A DNA stretch of 64,000 nucleotides. Origin: Mesorhizobium sp. (GTDB taxonomy: Bacteria > Pseudomonadota > Alphaproteobacteria > Rhizobiales > Rhizobiaceae). Where the stretch lies: NCBI GenBank assembly GCA_004963905.1, contig SUGL01000011.1, positions 62,001-126,000 on the forward strand, given 5' to 3'. Below are positions 1 through 10,421 of the stretch, piece after piece. The notes beneath the pieces were generated by a model. It was not told where the DNA came from. It did no database searches and saw only the letters and a list, made by a program, of their open reading frames with translations. Every line of letters begins with the position of its first letter. The stretch's first letter is position 1. Both the position numbers and the translations under genes were made by a program.

Positions 1-3000
1 GCGACGCGCTGCTCGGTGGCCGCGAATGCGCCGACAATGGTGTCGGCATGTTCGCCGATGGTCGATGTGCTGCTGGCGATGCGCGACACCAGGCGGCTGT
101 CGGCGTCGTCGAAGATACGGGCGATTTCGGACGCTCGCGACGACAGCGCTTCCGACCCCTCGGCGATACGCGAGATCAGATGCTGATCGGCGGCATCGAA
201 GATGCGGCCGAGATCCGAGGCGCGCGCGGCCAGCGCTTCGGCCGATTCGGAGATGCGCATGCCCATCCGCTCGTCAGCGCCCTCGAAGTTGCGCAGGATA
301 TCGCCGGCGCGTGCGGCCAGCGACTGCGCCGTTTCGACCGCACGGGCGACCAGCTTCTGGTCGGCGGCATCGAAGGTGCCGGCGATCTCGCTGGCGCGTG
401 CGGCCAGCTTGTCGGCGGTTTCCTCGGCGCGGGCCATGAGCGAATTGGATGCATCGTCGGCGCGGGCCATCAGCATGCTGGACGTGTCTTGCGCGCGCTC
501 ATGCAGGCGGCGATCCGCGGCCTCGAAAGCGTTGGCGATGTCCTCGGCCCTGGCAAGCAGGGCGGCCGAAGTCTGCTCGGCGCGCTCGGCGATCTTGCGA
601 TCGGCGTCGCTGAAGGCGGCGCCGGCCTGTTCGTGCAGGGCGCTGGTGACTTCCATCACCTTGTCGCGCAGCGCGCCGGCAACGAAGACGGCGGTCTTTT
701 CAAGCACGCCGCGGACATTGTCGACGCCGCTCGACAGCGCACGTTCCATGGTGGCCGAGCGTTCCTCGATAATGCCGGTCTGTCGGCTGAAGGCCTGCTC
801 GATCTTCTCGACATCGGCGGCGATCGCCGCGGAGATGTCGCCGCTTTTGGCCGCGATCTGGTCGATGTGCCCGGACACCGAGCGGTCGACGTCCTTGCGC
901 GCCTCGGCGAGCTTGGCGAGATCGTCCTCCAGGGCGCGGGCCAGCATGTCACGGCCCTCCGACAGCTTGCCGACATGGCCGGCAATGACGCCGTCGATCT
1001 CGGAGCGACTTTCGGCCAGCTTCTGCAGGTCGGCTTCGAGCGCACGCTTGAGGATATCACGACCCTCTGCGAGCTTCTCCACCTGGCCGGAAACCAGGCC
1101 GTCGATACCAGCGCGGCTTTCTGCGAGCTTGGCAAGGTCGGCCTCGAGGGCGCGTGTGAGGATGTCGCGCCCTTCGGCGAGCTTCTCGACCTGGCCGGCA
1201 ACGAGGCCGTCGATCGAGGCGCGGCTTTCGGCGAGCTTGGCGAGATCCGCCTCCAGGGCGCGCTTGAGGATGTCGCGACCCTCGGCGAGCTTCTCGACCT
1301 GGCCGGCGACGAGCCCGTCGATGCTGGAGCGGCTTTCGGCCAGCTTGGCGAGATCGTCCTCCAGGGCCTTGGACAGCGCAGCGCGGTCCTGCGACAGCCT
1401 GTCGGTGTGGGTCTGCATGAGACCGCTGGCATTGACCATGTCGGAATCGAGAGCGCGCGACAGCTCGGCACGATGGTCGCTGATCTTCTGCGAATGATCG
1501 ACGATGGCGCCTTGGATGGTATTGAGGTCGGCTTCCAGGGCCCGCTTGAGGATGTCGCGGCCTTCGGCGAGCTTCTCGACCTGGCCGGCGACCAGGCCGT
1601 CGATGCTGGAGCGGCTTTCGGCGAGCTTGGCGAGATCGTCCTCGAGAGCCTTCGACAATGCCGAGCGATCCTGGACGAGCCTGTTTTGATGGTCGGCGAT
1701 CGCACCGCTGACCGTATGCAGATCGGTTTCCAAAGCCTTGGACAGCTGGGCGCGTTCCTCCTGCACCCGCTCGGAATGCCCCGCGATGGCACCTCTGATG
1801 GTGTTTATGTCTGCTTCCAGGGCGCGCTTGAGGATATCGCGGCCTTCGGCGAGCTTCTCGACCTGGCCGGCGACCAGTCCGTCGATCGAGGCGCGGCTTT
1901 CGGCGAGCTTGGCGAGGTCGGATTCCAGCGTCTGCGACAGCAGGCTGCGGTCCTCGACGAGCTTGCTCGCATGACTGTTGATCAGGTCCCGGATTCCGCT
2001 CAAGTCGCCTTCCAGGGCTCGGCCTAGCTCACCCCTGTCCTCGGCGAGCTTTGCCGAATGTGTTTCGATCAGGGTCCTTATACCGGCAATGTCGGTCTCC
2101 AGCGCCTTGGCGAGCACCGCGCGGCCTTCGGCTATCTTCTCGACCTGACCGGCGACCAGGCCGTCGATCGAGGCGCGGCTGTCCGACAGCTTGCCGAGAT
2201 CGGCCTCCAGCGCACGCGCCAGAATGTTGCGGCCCTCAGCCAGCTTGCCGACATGGCCGGCGACCATTTCGTCAATCATCGTACGGGCTTGTACGAGTCT
2301 GCCGGAGTCTTCGTTTAGAGCCTGAGACAGACGGTTGCGGCCCTCTTCGAGCTGTTCGAGGTGGCTGCCCAGCGAGGCATCGATGGCTGCGTGCGCCTCG
2401 TTGACCTTGCGCAGGTCATCTTCCAGCGCGCGCGAGATCAGGCTGCGGCCCTCGGCCAGTTTCTGGACCTGACTGGCCACGGCGTCATCGATGCCGGCGC
2501 GACTCTCGGCGAATCTCGCGAGGTCCTCCTGCATGGCGGCGGCCATACGGCTGCTGCTTTCGGAGAGCTTCCGGCTGTGGTCTTCGATGGCTTCGTCGAT
2601 GCCGGCGCGGGCATCGGCGAGCCGCTGGATATCGGCGTCGAAGGAGCGCGACACGACGTGGCGGGCGGCTTCCATGCGTCCGGCGAAATCGGAGGCGCGG
2701 GCTTCGAGCATGGACGAGGTCGACGAGATGATGTCGGCCATGTCCGCACCGATCTGGGTCTTGCCCTGATCGATCATCGACGACAGCTGGTCCTTGCTCT
2801 CGGCGAACGTATTGGCGATGTCGCGGGCGCGTTCGACCAGCGTCTCGTTGATCTGGCGCGCGCGTGCCTCGAGCGCGGCGTTGAGCTTCTGCGTGCCGGT
2901 GTCGAGCGCCTCGGCGCGGGTCTGGAACTCGCTGATCAGCGCCTGGCCGCGCTCGGCCAGCGTCCGCTCGATGCCGCTGAGGCTCGCTTCGAACTCGGAG

Positions 3001-4247
3001 TTCAGCGTGCGCGCCGCTCCGCCGAGCAGCGAGACCATGCCGCTGGTGCGGTCGTCGAGCATGTCGGTCAGCGAGCGGGTGAGGCTATCGGTCGTGTCGG
3101 TCAGCTTGGCGATGCGGGTGTCGAGCAGGCTGGCGAAGGCCTCGCCGGAGGTCGACAGGCGGTCGGTGATGGTATCGAGCCGGGTCTCCACCGAATCGAA
3201 GATCGACATCGAGCTTTCGTTGATGCGATCGATCAGCGTGTCGCCCGAATTGTTGATCGTCATCGACAGCTTGGTCGAGGCGTTGAGGATCGAGTCGCGG
3301 ATGATGTCGCTGGCGGCGCCGATCTCGTCGCGCAGCGTCTCGTGTGCGCCGTGGATCGAGGCGCGCACGCGCTCTGCATGGCTCACGACCGCCTCACGTT
3401 CGCTACCGAGGCCGTCGACCAGCGAGCGGATGCGCGCTTCGTTCTCGGAATAGGAGCGCTCGATCTGGCTGACTTCGCTGTGGACGAGCGTTTCGAGCTC
3501 GACGGCGCGCGCCAAAGTGCGCTCGATGCCTTCGCCCATGGCCGCCACCTCGCGGCGAACGGCCTGGCCGATCATCATGACGCGGTCCTGGGCAAGGTTT
3601 TCCGGTTCGGCGAGGCGGAAGGCCACTTCGGTCATCGATTGCGCCGCGATGCGCATTTCCTGGGCGCGCCGGATCATGGCGGCGAAGGCCCAGAACAGAA
3701 TGACCGGAATAATCGCCGCGACCGCCAGGCCGATCAGCTCGGGGCGGGCGAAGAATTGCTCGAAGCTGCGGATCTTCCAGATGTCCGGACCGAACAGAAG
3801 ATTGGCGAGGCCGCCGGCGCCGGCGATCCAGGCAAGCGAGATGAACGCTATGACCCAGTAGACGGTGCTCGACGCACGCCGGTTGAGGCCATGCAAAAGC
3901 GTCCGGTAATCCTTCTGGCGATCGTCGTTGGCTGGCGTGAAACCGGCGGGAGCCGGTGTGAAGCCGGCCGGCTGCGAACCGCGCGATTCGGTTGGGCGCA
4001 GCTCCGCCGGCTTTGGCTGAGGCGCCGCCTTCGGTGCCGGAGCCTCATTTGCCGGCTCGATCCTCTGGCTGCGGCCTTCGCGCGCCAGCTCGTCCGCGGC
4101 CGCCGAAATCTGGGCCTCGAGATCTTCCATCGACGCCGCCATGTCGAGCCCGCCTTCGTCGCCGTTGAGGTCAAGGTCAAGCGCCTTTTCCAGCTCCGCG
4201 GCCACGTCGCTCTCGAGGGATTTGGTCGTCGTCGGTTTCTTAGCCAT
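1..4247 (-). CDS. Growth pole ring (GPR/RgsE)-like giant helical membrane protein, C-terminus off the window
   Basis: One minus-strand frame is open from the ATG at 4247 to the window edge, giving the first 1415 residues; the 3' end is missing. Residues 1-120 are acidic then proline-rich. Two hydrophobic segments follow at about 127-150 and 170-192 (IAFISLAWIAGAGG; LIGLAVAAIIPVILFWAFAA). The rest is almost proline-free, charged, apolipoprotein-like helix. Between about 1000 and 2500 it is built from near-identical 36-residue modules (core SIDGLVAGQVEKLAEGRDIL) alternating with 29-residue modules. Rhizobiales GPR (Agrobacterium) and RgsE (Sinorhizobium) are membrane-anchored proteins of roughly 2000 residues with this design that organise polar growth; the match in architecture is the basis of the call. 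Older annotations call such proteins kinesin-like. The long plus-strand frames here are antisense shadows. Confidence 0.75.
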   Translation of the reverse strand, partial: MAKKPTTTKSLESDVAAELEKALDLDLNGDEGGLDMAASMEDLEAQISAAADELAREGRSQRIEPANEAPAPKAAPQPKPAELRPTESRGSQPAGFTPAPAGFTPANDDRQKDYRTLLHGLNRRASSTVYWVIAFISLAWIAGAGGLANLLFGPDIWKIRSFEQFFARPELIGLAVAAIIPVILFWAFAAMIRRAQEMRIAAQSMTEVAFRLAEPENLAQDRVMMIGQAVRREVAAMGEGIERTLARAVELETLVHSEVSQIERSYSENEARIRSLVDGLGSEREAVVSHAERVRASIHGAHETLRDEIGAASDIIRDSILNASTKLSMTINNSGDTLIDRINESSMSIFDSVETRLDTITDRLSTSGEAFASLLDTRIAKLTDTTDSLTRSLTDMLDDRTSGMVSLLGGAARTLNSEFEASLSGIERTLAERGQALISEFQTRAEALDTGTQKLNAALEARARQINETLVERARDIANTFAESKDQLSSMIDQGKTQIGADMADIISSTSSMLEARASDFAGRMEAARHVVSRSFDADIQRLADARAGIDEAIEDHSRKLSESSSRMAAAMQEDLARFAESRAGIDDAVASQVQKLAEGRSLISRALEDDLRKVNEAHAAIDASLGSHLEQLEEGRNRLSQALNEDSGRLVQARTMIDEMVAGHVGKLAEGRNILARALEADLGKLSDSRASIDGLVAGQVEKIAEGRAVLAKALETDIAGIRTLIETHSAKLAEDRGELGRALEGDLSGIRDLINSHASKLVEDRSLLSQTLESDLAKLAESRASIDGLVAGQVEKLAEGRDILKRALEADINTIRGAIAGHSERVQEERAQLSKALETDLHTVSGAIADHQNRLVQDRSALSKALEDDLAKLAESRSSIDGLVAGQVEKLAEGRDILKRALEADLNTIQGAIVDHSQKISDHRAELSRALDSDMVNASGLMQTHTDRLSQDRAALSKALEDDLAKLAESRSSIDGLVAGQVEKLAEGRDILKRALEADLAKLAESRASIDGLVAGQVEKLAEGRDILTRALEADLAKLAESRAGIDGLVSGQVEKLAEGRDILKRALEADLQKLAESRSEIDGVIAGHVGKLSEGRDMLARALEDDLAKLAEARKDVDRSVSGHIDQIAAKSGDISAAIAADVEKIEQAFSRQTGIIEERSATMERALSSGVDNVRGVLEKTAVFVAGALRDKVMEVTSALHEQAGAAFSDADRKIAERAEQTSAALLARAEDIANAFEAADRRLHERAQDTSSMLMARADDASNSLMARAEETADKLAARASEIAGTFDAADQKLVARAVETAQSLAARAGDILRNFEGADERMGMRISESAEALAARASDLGRIFDAADQHLISRIAEGSEALSSRASEIARIFDDADSRLVSRIASSTSTIGEHADTIVGAFAATEQRV
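1021..2360 (-). repeat. Nested in-frame protein repeats (108-bp and 87-bp modules; 282-bp higher-order unit)
   Basis: The same motif (plus-strand ctggccggc region) recurs at 1083, 1191, 1299, 1581, 1863, 2145 and 2253. Spacings are exactly 108 bp (36 residues) or 282 bp (94 residues, equal to 36+29+29). The 282-bp super-unit is present three times in tandem (1299, 1581, 1863, 2145). All spacings are multiples of three, so the repeats are maintained as protein. Confidence 0.9.
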
Positions 4248-4530
4248 GCCTTCGCTACCCTGTACTAGCTGCCGCGGGACTTATGATTCTGGCCTGATTT
4301 TGGCTTGTCTGGTCCCAGACAGGAGGCTGAAAATGGACGTTCGTATCGTAATGACACACGGGGGTAAAGAAAACATGCATTCCGGGCGATACGTAAAACT
4401 TTAAATATAAGGTTAACGGAGGCGTGATTTGGGCTGCCTCTGTGACAACATTTTTCCCTGGCAATCGTTAACGCGATGGCGACGCAAGTCGCCTATTTTT
4501 TGGCGGCAGGCCGCCTTTTCGGGAGTTGCA
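4248..4530. promoter_or_regulatory. Divergent intergenic region between the GPR-like gene and the Hpt gene
   Basis: This 283-bp stretch is much more AT-rich than its surroundings. It contains two perfect GTTAAC palindromes (4412-4417 and 4467-4472); the first lies 8 bp after a TTAA (roughly 4401-4404). These resemble CtrA half-sites (TTAA-N7-TTAA consensus) but the spacing is one base too long. A short GC hairpin (GGCGG-CAGG-CCGCC, from about 4502) followed by TTTT precedes the Hpt ribosome binding site. It must hold promoters for both divergent genes; none can be placed with certainty. Confidence 0.4.
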
Positions 4531-4905
4531 GTGCGTATGCGTGGTGAGAGTGGAATCGCGTTTTCCATGCCCGGCGGTGACGTGTCGGGAACGGCAGGGT
4601 CGCGACCTGTGGATATGGCCCATCTTGCGCGGCAGACGATGGATGATCGCGCGCTCGAACAGGAAGTGCTGGCGCTGTTCGTGCAGCAGGCGCTCTCGGT
4701 GCGCGACAAGATTGCCGATGCAGATGCCAAGGAACGGGTGCTGCTCGCACACAGCCTCAAGGGCTCGGCGCGCGGCATAGGCGCCTTTGCCGTCGCCGAA
4801 TGCGCCGCGGCGATCGAAAAGCAGCCCGAGGATGCCCGCATCGTGAAGAAGCTTGGCGCGCTGATCGAGGAGGTGCGGGACTTCATCGCCGCCATCAGCC
4901 GCTAG
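4531..4905 (+). CDS. Hpt (histidine phosphotransfer) domain protein
   Basis: A single Hpt domain of about 120 residues. The phosphoryl-accepting histidine is His74 in AHSLKGSARGIGA, the classic Hpt motif HxLKGxA. Such stand-alone proteins relay phosphate between hybrid kinases and response regulators in the cytoplasm. The GTG at 4531 is chosen because GGGAG (4521-4525) lies 5 nt before it; an ATG at 4537 is the alternative. The upstream in-frame ATG at 4429 would add a low-complexity basic leader and lacks a Shine-Dalgarno site. It is divergent from the GPR-like gene. No kinase or regulator is adjacent, so its partners are unknown; it is not ChpT, which has a dimeric kinase-like fold. Confidence 0.8.
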   Translation: MRMRGESGIAFSMPGGDVSGTAGSRPVDMAHLARQTMDDRALEQEVLALFVQQALSVRDKIADADAKERVLLAHSLKGSARGIGAFAVAECAAAIEKQPEDARIVKKLGALIEEVRDFIAAISR

Positions 4906-4924
4906 CCCCTCGCGAGGGCACCTT

Positions 4925-4958
4925 CTGAAAACGTCGTTTGGCTGAAAACGTCATTTGG
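4925..4958 (+). repeat. Tandem 17-bp duplication
   Basis: Two adjacent 17-bp copies of CTGAAAACGTCRTTTGG differing at one base (4925-4941 and 4942-4958), just downstream of the Hpt stop codon. Function unknown; it could be an operator or a replication-slippage duplication. Confidence 0.8.
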
Positions 4959-4978
4959 TGGCGTTTTTCGCGCCGCAG

Positions 4979-5006
4979 TTGACTTGTCCGGCGGAGTGAT
5001 TATCTC
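4979..5006 (+). promoter_or_regulatory. Possible housekeeping promoter of the ferredoxin gene
   Basis: TTGACT at 4979-4984, a 16-bp spacer and TATCTC at 5001-5006, about 23 bp before the ferredoxin ATG. The -35 is good and the -10 is weak. The Shine-Dalgarno AGGTGA follows at 5020. Confidence 0.35.
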
Positions 5007-5029
5007 GGCTGCGACTCCTCAGGTGACAA

Positions 5030-6574
<1,545 letters not shown>

Positions 6575-6575
<1 letters not shown>

Positions 6576-6781
6576 GGTATGTTGTTATTCAGGTGATGCC
6601 GGCCTGCGAACGGCAGCCTCCTGCGCTTCCGGCGCTTGCGTACATTACGTACGCTCCGCTCCGGCCTTTCCCGGCCGAAGCCCTTATAAGGGTATCCGCT
6701 CTATGAAGGCTGGGGCCGGCGTGGGCCGGCTCTCGGAAGCCGCCATTCTCGGCTCGGCCTGACCTGAATCTCAACACACCT
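6575..6781. repeat. MITE-like element with 20-bp terminal inverted repeats
   Basis: The left end (6575-6594) and right end (6762-6781) are inverted copies of AGGTRTGTTG(T/A)(T/G)ATTCAGGT with about 3 mismatches. The 167-bp interior has no coding capacity and is rich in CCGGCC palindromes. It fills the space between two convergent genes, and its first base is the last base of the reductase stop codon. Confidence 0.65.
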
Positions 6782-6789
6782 CGGAGAGA

Positions 6790-8286
6790 CTACTCCGCGA
6801 GCACGGGCGCGGCGTTCTCGTCATGGCCACGCAGCGGCTTTTCCGGCATCAGCGCCAGCACGACGAGCGCCAGGACGAGCGTGATGCCGGCGGTGAGGAA
6901 GATCATCACGAACGGCATCGCCGATGTCAGCTCGATATGTGTCTCAGAGCCCTCGGCCGCGAGCGGCAGGCCATAGCCCAGCGCGACGGCGCCGAGCATG
7001 GCGACACCGAGCGCGCCGCCCAGCGAGCGCAGGAAGGTCAGCACGCCGGTCGCGACGCCGAGATGGGCACGATCGACCGCGTTCTGGACCGAGACGGTGC
7101 TGACCGGGAAGGTCGTTCCGCTGCCGAGGCCGATGAGCGTCGTCAGGACCTCGACTTCGAGCAGCGAGGCATGCCCCGCAATGGCGCTGAGCACGCCGAT
7201 GCAGACGATCGCCAAAATGACGCCGACCATGGCGATGCGCTTGTAGTGGATGAAGCGCGGGATCATGCGGCCGCTGAAGGTGGCGCCGGCAACGGTGCCG
7301 AGAAGCAGCCCGAGCATGGCGGTGCCGGATTGGCTGACCGAGAGTCCGACGACCGACTGCAGATAGACCGGCAGGTAGACCGAGGCGCCAATGTTTGCCG
7401 CCTGCAGCAGGAACATCGACAGCGTGCCGGCGAGCACGATCGGATTGCCCAGAACTTCGAGCGAGATCAACGGCTCACTGGCGCTCAGCAGCCGTAGCGC
7501 GAACAGCGCCCAGAACACGGCCGAGCAGGCGACCAGCCCGAGGATTTCCGGCGAGAGCCACGGATAGGTGCTGCCGCCCCAGTTCAGCGCCAGGAGCAGC
7601 AGCGCCGTGGCGATCACCAGGAGCACGGCGCCCAGCCCGTCGATGCGGTGGTGCTTGGCCGCGATCGGCAGCTTCTTCAGCGGGTTGTTGATTATTGCCA
7701 TCGCCAGGAAGCCGATCGGCAGGTTGATCCAGAAGATCAGCGACCAGTGCAGGTGCTCGGCGAAGACGCCGCCAAGCAGCGGACCGGCGACGCTGGCGAC
7801 CGCCCATGTGCCGGCTATCCAGGCGGCGTAGCGTGCGCGCTCCCGCGGCGGCACGAGATCGCCGATGACCGTTTGGGCAAGCGCGAACAGACCGCCGCCG
7901 CCCGCGCCCTGAATCGCCCGGCCGATGACCAGCACCAGCATGTTGGGGGCCAGGGCACTGACCAGCGATCCCAGAAGAAAGATAAGGATAGCGGCGTAGA
8001 TGACCGGCCGGCGGCCATAGACGTCGGAAATCTTGCCGTAAAGCGGCGCCATCGCCGTCGCGGTCAAAAGATAGCCAGTGACGATCCATGGCAGATATTC
8101 GGCGTGGCCAAGCGCACGCGCTATGGTTGGCAAAGCGGGAGCGACGATGGTCTGGTCAAGCGCCGCCAGCAGCATCGACAGCAGCACGCCGCCGATAATG
8201 GCGTTCTTCTCGCTTTCGCTGATCGGCGGCGAGGTCGCCATCGTCGTGCGATTGTCGACGGTCTGGTCCATACGTCGTTCTTTCAA
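6790..8286 (-). CDS. MFS multidrug exporter, DHA2 (14-TM, EmrB/QacA) family
   Basis: A 498-residue membrane protein with about 14 hydrophobic segments. The N-terminal family motif is LDQTIVAPALPTIARAL (TM1), and the TM2-3 loop carries the MFS signature GKISDVYGRRPVI. GGVFAEHLHWSLIFWINLPI after TM5-6 is typical of the DHA2 group. It should export lipophilic or cationic compounds with proton antiport from the inner membrane; the substrate cannot be told. The start could be the ATG at 8286 or the one at 8271 (MDQTVDN). No membrane-fusion partner (EmrA) and no TetR regulator is adjacent, so it is probably a single-component pump. Confidence 0.9.
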   Translation of the reverse strand: MKERRMDQTVDNRTTMATSPPISESEKNAIIGGVLLSMLLAALDQTIVAPALPTIARALGHAEYLPWIVTGYLLTATAMAPLYGKISDVYGRRPVIYAAILIFLLGSLVSALAPNMLVLVIGRAIQGAGGGGLFALAQTVIGDLVPPRERARYAAWIAGTWAVASVAGPLLGGVFAEHLHWSLIFWINLPIGFLAMAIINNPLKKLPIAAKHHRIDGLGAVLLVIATALLLLALNWGGSTYPWLSPEILGLVACSAVFWALFALRLLSASEPLISLEVLGNPIVLAGTLSMFLLQAANIGASVYLPVYLQSVVGLSVSQSGTAMLGLLLGTVAGATFSGRMIPRFIHYKRIAMVGVILAIVCIGVLSAIAGHASLLEVEVLTTLIGLGSGTTFPVSTVSVQNAVDRAHLGVATGVLTFLRSLGGALGVAMLGAVALGYGLPLAAEGSETHIELTSAMPFVMIFLTAGITLVLALVVLALMPEKPLRGHDENAAPVLAE

Positions 8287-8502
8287 AAAGGCTGGCTCAA
8301 GGCTGGTGCGGCCCGCAAGAAACGGCCGGTTCCGGGACGTCTTCCGCTTGCCGTTCCTATCTCTGCTTCCGAAGCCCGCCTGAGGCGGACCCGGTACATG
8401 TCGTCCGATATAGGTCGTTTTCGACCGCCGCTCGAAAGTTTTTCGAATCTGGCACCATGTTTAGGGCGGGATTGGCCTTCGCTGGGACCGCGGCTCCGTC
8501 GA

Positions 8503-9123
8503 TCAAGCCGGCGGCAGCTGGCCGCTTTGGATGCGCTGCATCCGGTAGCGCAGAAGCCGGATGATGCGGCTTTCGAAGTTGACGCTTTCGACGCGGTCGA
8601 ACTGCACCTGGGCGCGGTCGTGCTCGGCGAGGATGGCCGAAGAGATCTCGGCGGCCTTGGCCTTCACCGCTTCGCAGGTCTTTTGCGGATAGGTCGCCTT
8701 CAGCGCGTCCTCGAGTTCGCGGGCATGGTTCTTGGCGATCTCGACATGGCGTTCCTCGTGGCGCTTGATGTCCGCCGACAGCGTGTCCCAGAACAGCCTG
8801 ACGTCCGGATCGGCCTTGCGCGGCCGCCGCCATTCGGGAAGGATCACCTTGACCTTCACGGTGACCTGCGCGTTCGCGATCCGGCAGGAATTCGCGGTCT
8901 GCGCGTAGCTGACGCGGGTAGTGAAGGCCATCTGCGTCGCGCCCGGATGCCTGGAGCCGGTGCTCTTCACCTCGGGACCGTTTTTTGTCAGCTGCTTTTC
9001 GATGTCGTCCAGCGTGCGGCCGGTGACGGCGAAATAGCTGTAGGTCTTCACCAGATTCGCCGCGCCAGCCGGCGTGGCGGCAAGGACGAGCATCAGGGCG
9101 CTGAGCAGGGGACGGTTCATCAT
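8503..9123 (-). CDS. DUF922 family exported putative zinc protease
   Basis: A 206-residue protein with an N-terminal signal peptide (LLSALMLVLAATPAGA) and the DUF922 core. The conserved HEERHVEIAKNHA segment has the paired histidines expected for a metal site in this family of predicted secreted zinc-dependent proteases. Two cysteines (SCRIA and KTCEA) could form a disulfide in the periplasm. The first codons are ATG ATG. It is transcribed divergently from folP with about 84 bp between the starts. The substrate is unknown. Confidence 0.75.
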   Translation of the reverse strand: MMNRPLLSALMLVLAATPAGAANLVKTYSYFAVTGRTLDDIEKQLTKNGPEVKSTGSRHPGATQMAFTTRVSYAQTANSCRIANAQVTVKVKVILPEWRRPRKADPDVRLFWDTLSADIKRHEERHVEIAKNHARELEDALKATYPQKTCEAVKAKAAEISSAILAEHDRAQVQFDRVESVNFESRIIRLLRYRMQRIQSGQLPPA

Positions 9124-9207
9124 GTTGCCTCTTCACGCACCTTGCTTTACGGCCGTTGCCGGCGCAACGAAATTGATTTCGCGCGGATCACACATGGTTG
9201 ATGGACA

Positions 9208-10059
9208 ATGACGACAAGGCGATGGCAGCTCGCGCATGGACGCCATCTCGACCTCGGCCCCAAGGCGGTGGTCGTCGGTATCCTCAACGTCACGCCGGAT
9301 AGTTTTTCCGATGGTGGATTGTTCATTGCGCCCGAGAAGGCGATAGCCCAGGCGCGCCGCATGGCGGAAGAGGGGGCCGCCATCATCGATATCGGTGGGG
9401 AATCGACGCGGCCGGGCTTTGCCCCGATCACCGCCGAGGAAGAGCAGGGGCGGGTGCTGCCGATCATCGAGGCGCTCGCCGGATCGGGCGAGACCCTGAT
9501 TTCGATCGACACCTATCGCGAGGATACGGCGCGTCGGGCCGTCGCCGCCGGCGCGCATATCGTCAATGACGTCTGGGGCCTGCAGCGCGAGCCCGGCATA
9601 GCGCGTGTCGCGGCCGAGACCGGCGCCGGCCTCATCATCATGCATACCGGACGCGAACGGCAGAAGCTGCCGGACGTGATCGAGGACCAGTTCTTCTTTC
9701 TGCGCAAATCGCTGGAGATCGCGCGCGCCGGCAATGTTTCCGATAGCCAGATCGTGCTCGACGCCGGCTTCGGCTTCGCCAAGGAAACGACGGAGGAAAA
9801 CCTCGATCTGATGGCCCGGTTCTCCGAGCTTCAGGCGCTCGGCTTCCCGCTGATGGCGGGGACGTCGCGCAAGCGTTTCATTGGAGGCGTCACGGGGCGC
9901 GAACCTGCCGAGCGGGCGGCCGGCACCGCGGCCACCAGCGTCATCCTGCGGCTCAAAGGCGCCGATCTTTTTCGCGTCCACGATGTCGCAATCAACGTGG
10001 ACGCGCTGGCGGTGGCCGATGCTATGCTGGCGCGAGAAACCCACTCTCCCGGACGCTGA
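9208..10059 (+). CDS. folP: Dihydropteroate synthase
   Basis: A 283-residue cytoplasmic TIM-barrel enzyme that condenses dihydropterin pyrophosphate with p-aminobenzoate; it is the sulfonamide target. Signature loops are visible: ILNVTPDSFSDGG near residue 28, DIGGESTRPG near 70, the dihydropterin-binding stretch DAGFGFAKET, AGTSRKRF and the C-terminal RVHDVA. First of three folate genes in the same order and strand; folB starts 2 bp after its stop. ATGs at 9193 and 9201 are alternative starts out of this frame or without support. Confidence 0.95.
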   Translation: MTTRRWQLAHGRHLDLGPKAVVVGILNVTPDSFSDGGLFIAPEKAIAQARRMAEEGAAIIDIGGESTRPGFAPITAEEEQGRVLPIIEALAGSGETLISIDTYREDTARRAVAAGAHIVNDVWGLQREPGIARVAAETGAGLIIMHTGRERQKLPDVIEDQFFFLRKSLEIARAGNVSDSQIVLDAGFGFAKETTEENLDLMARFSELQALGFPLMAGTSRKRFIGGVTGREPAERAAGTAATSVILRLKGADLFRVHDVAINVDALAVADAMLARETHSPGR

Positions 10060-10061
10060 CG

Positions 10062-10421
10062 ATGTATGTCATCCGCATGAAGAACTGCGCCTTCTTTGCC
10101 CGGCACGGCGTGCTGGACGAGGAGGAGACGCTCGGCCAGCGTTTTTATGTCGACGCCGAACTGACCGTCGAGCCCAGCCGGCCGCTGGAGGAGGATTCCA
10201 TTGAGGATACAGTCAATTACGGCATCGCCTTTTCGGTGATCGAGAAGATCGTCACCGGGCACCGCCGTTTCCTGATCGAGGCGCTGGCGCTGGAAGTGGC
10301 GAAGGCGCTGGCCGCTCGGTTTCCACAGATCAAGAAAGCAGAGATCACGGTGCGCAAGCCGAACGCCCCGGTGCCGGGCGTGCTCGATCATGTCGAGGTG
10401 ACCGTTGTCTGGCCCCAATAG
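10062..10421 (+). CDS. folB: Dihydroneopterin aldolase
   Basis: A 119-residue enzyme converting dihydroneopterin to 6-hydroxymethyl-dihydropterin. It shows the family signatures ARHGVLDEEETLGQRF, the DTVNYG substrate pocket, and a C-terminal VRKPNAPVPG segment. Length is standard. It sits 2 bp after folP and overlaps folK by 17 bp, so the three genes are almost certainly co-transcribed and translationally coupled. Confidence 0.95.
   Translation: MYVIRMKNCAFFARHGVLDEEETLGQRFYVDAELTVEPSRPLEEDSIEDTVNYGIAFSVIEKIVTGHRRFLIEALALEVAKALAARFPQIKKAEITVRKPNAPVPGVLDHVEVTVVWPQ

Noticed and set aside
1021..2360. CRISPR array
   Set aside because: The 108-bp periodicity is in-frame coding repeat without unique spacers.
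48..4268. Long plus-strand open frames (about 660 and 635 codons) opposite the GPR-like gene
   Set aside because: They are antisense shadows of the GC-rich repeats; their products are low-complexity and lack ribosome binding sites, whereas the minus-strand frame is continuous with membrane helices and regular modules.
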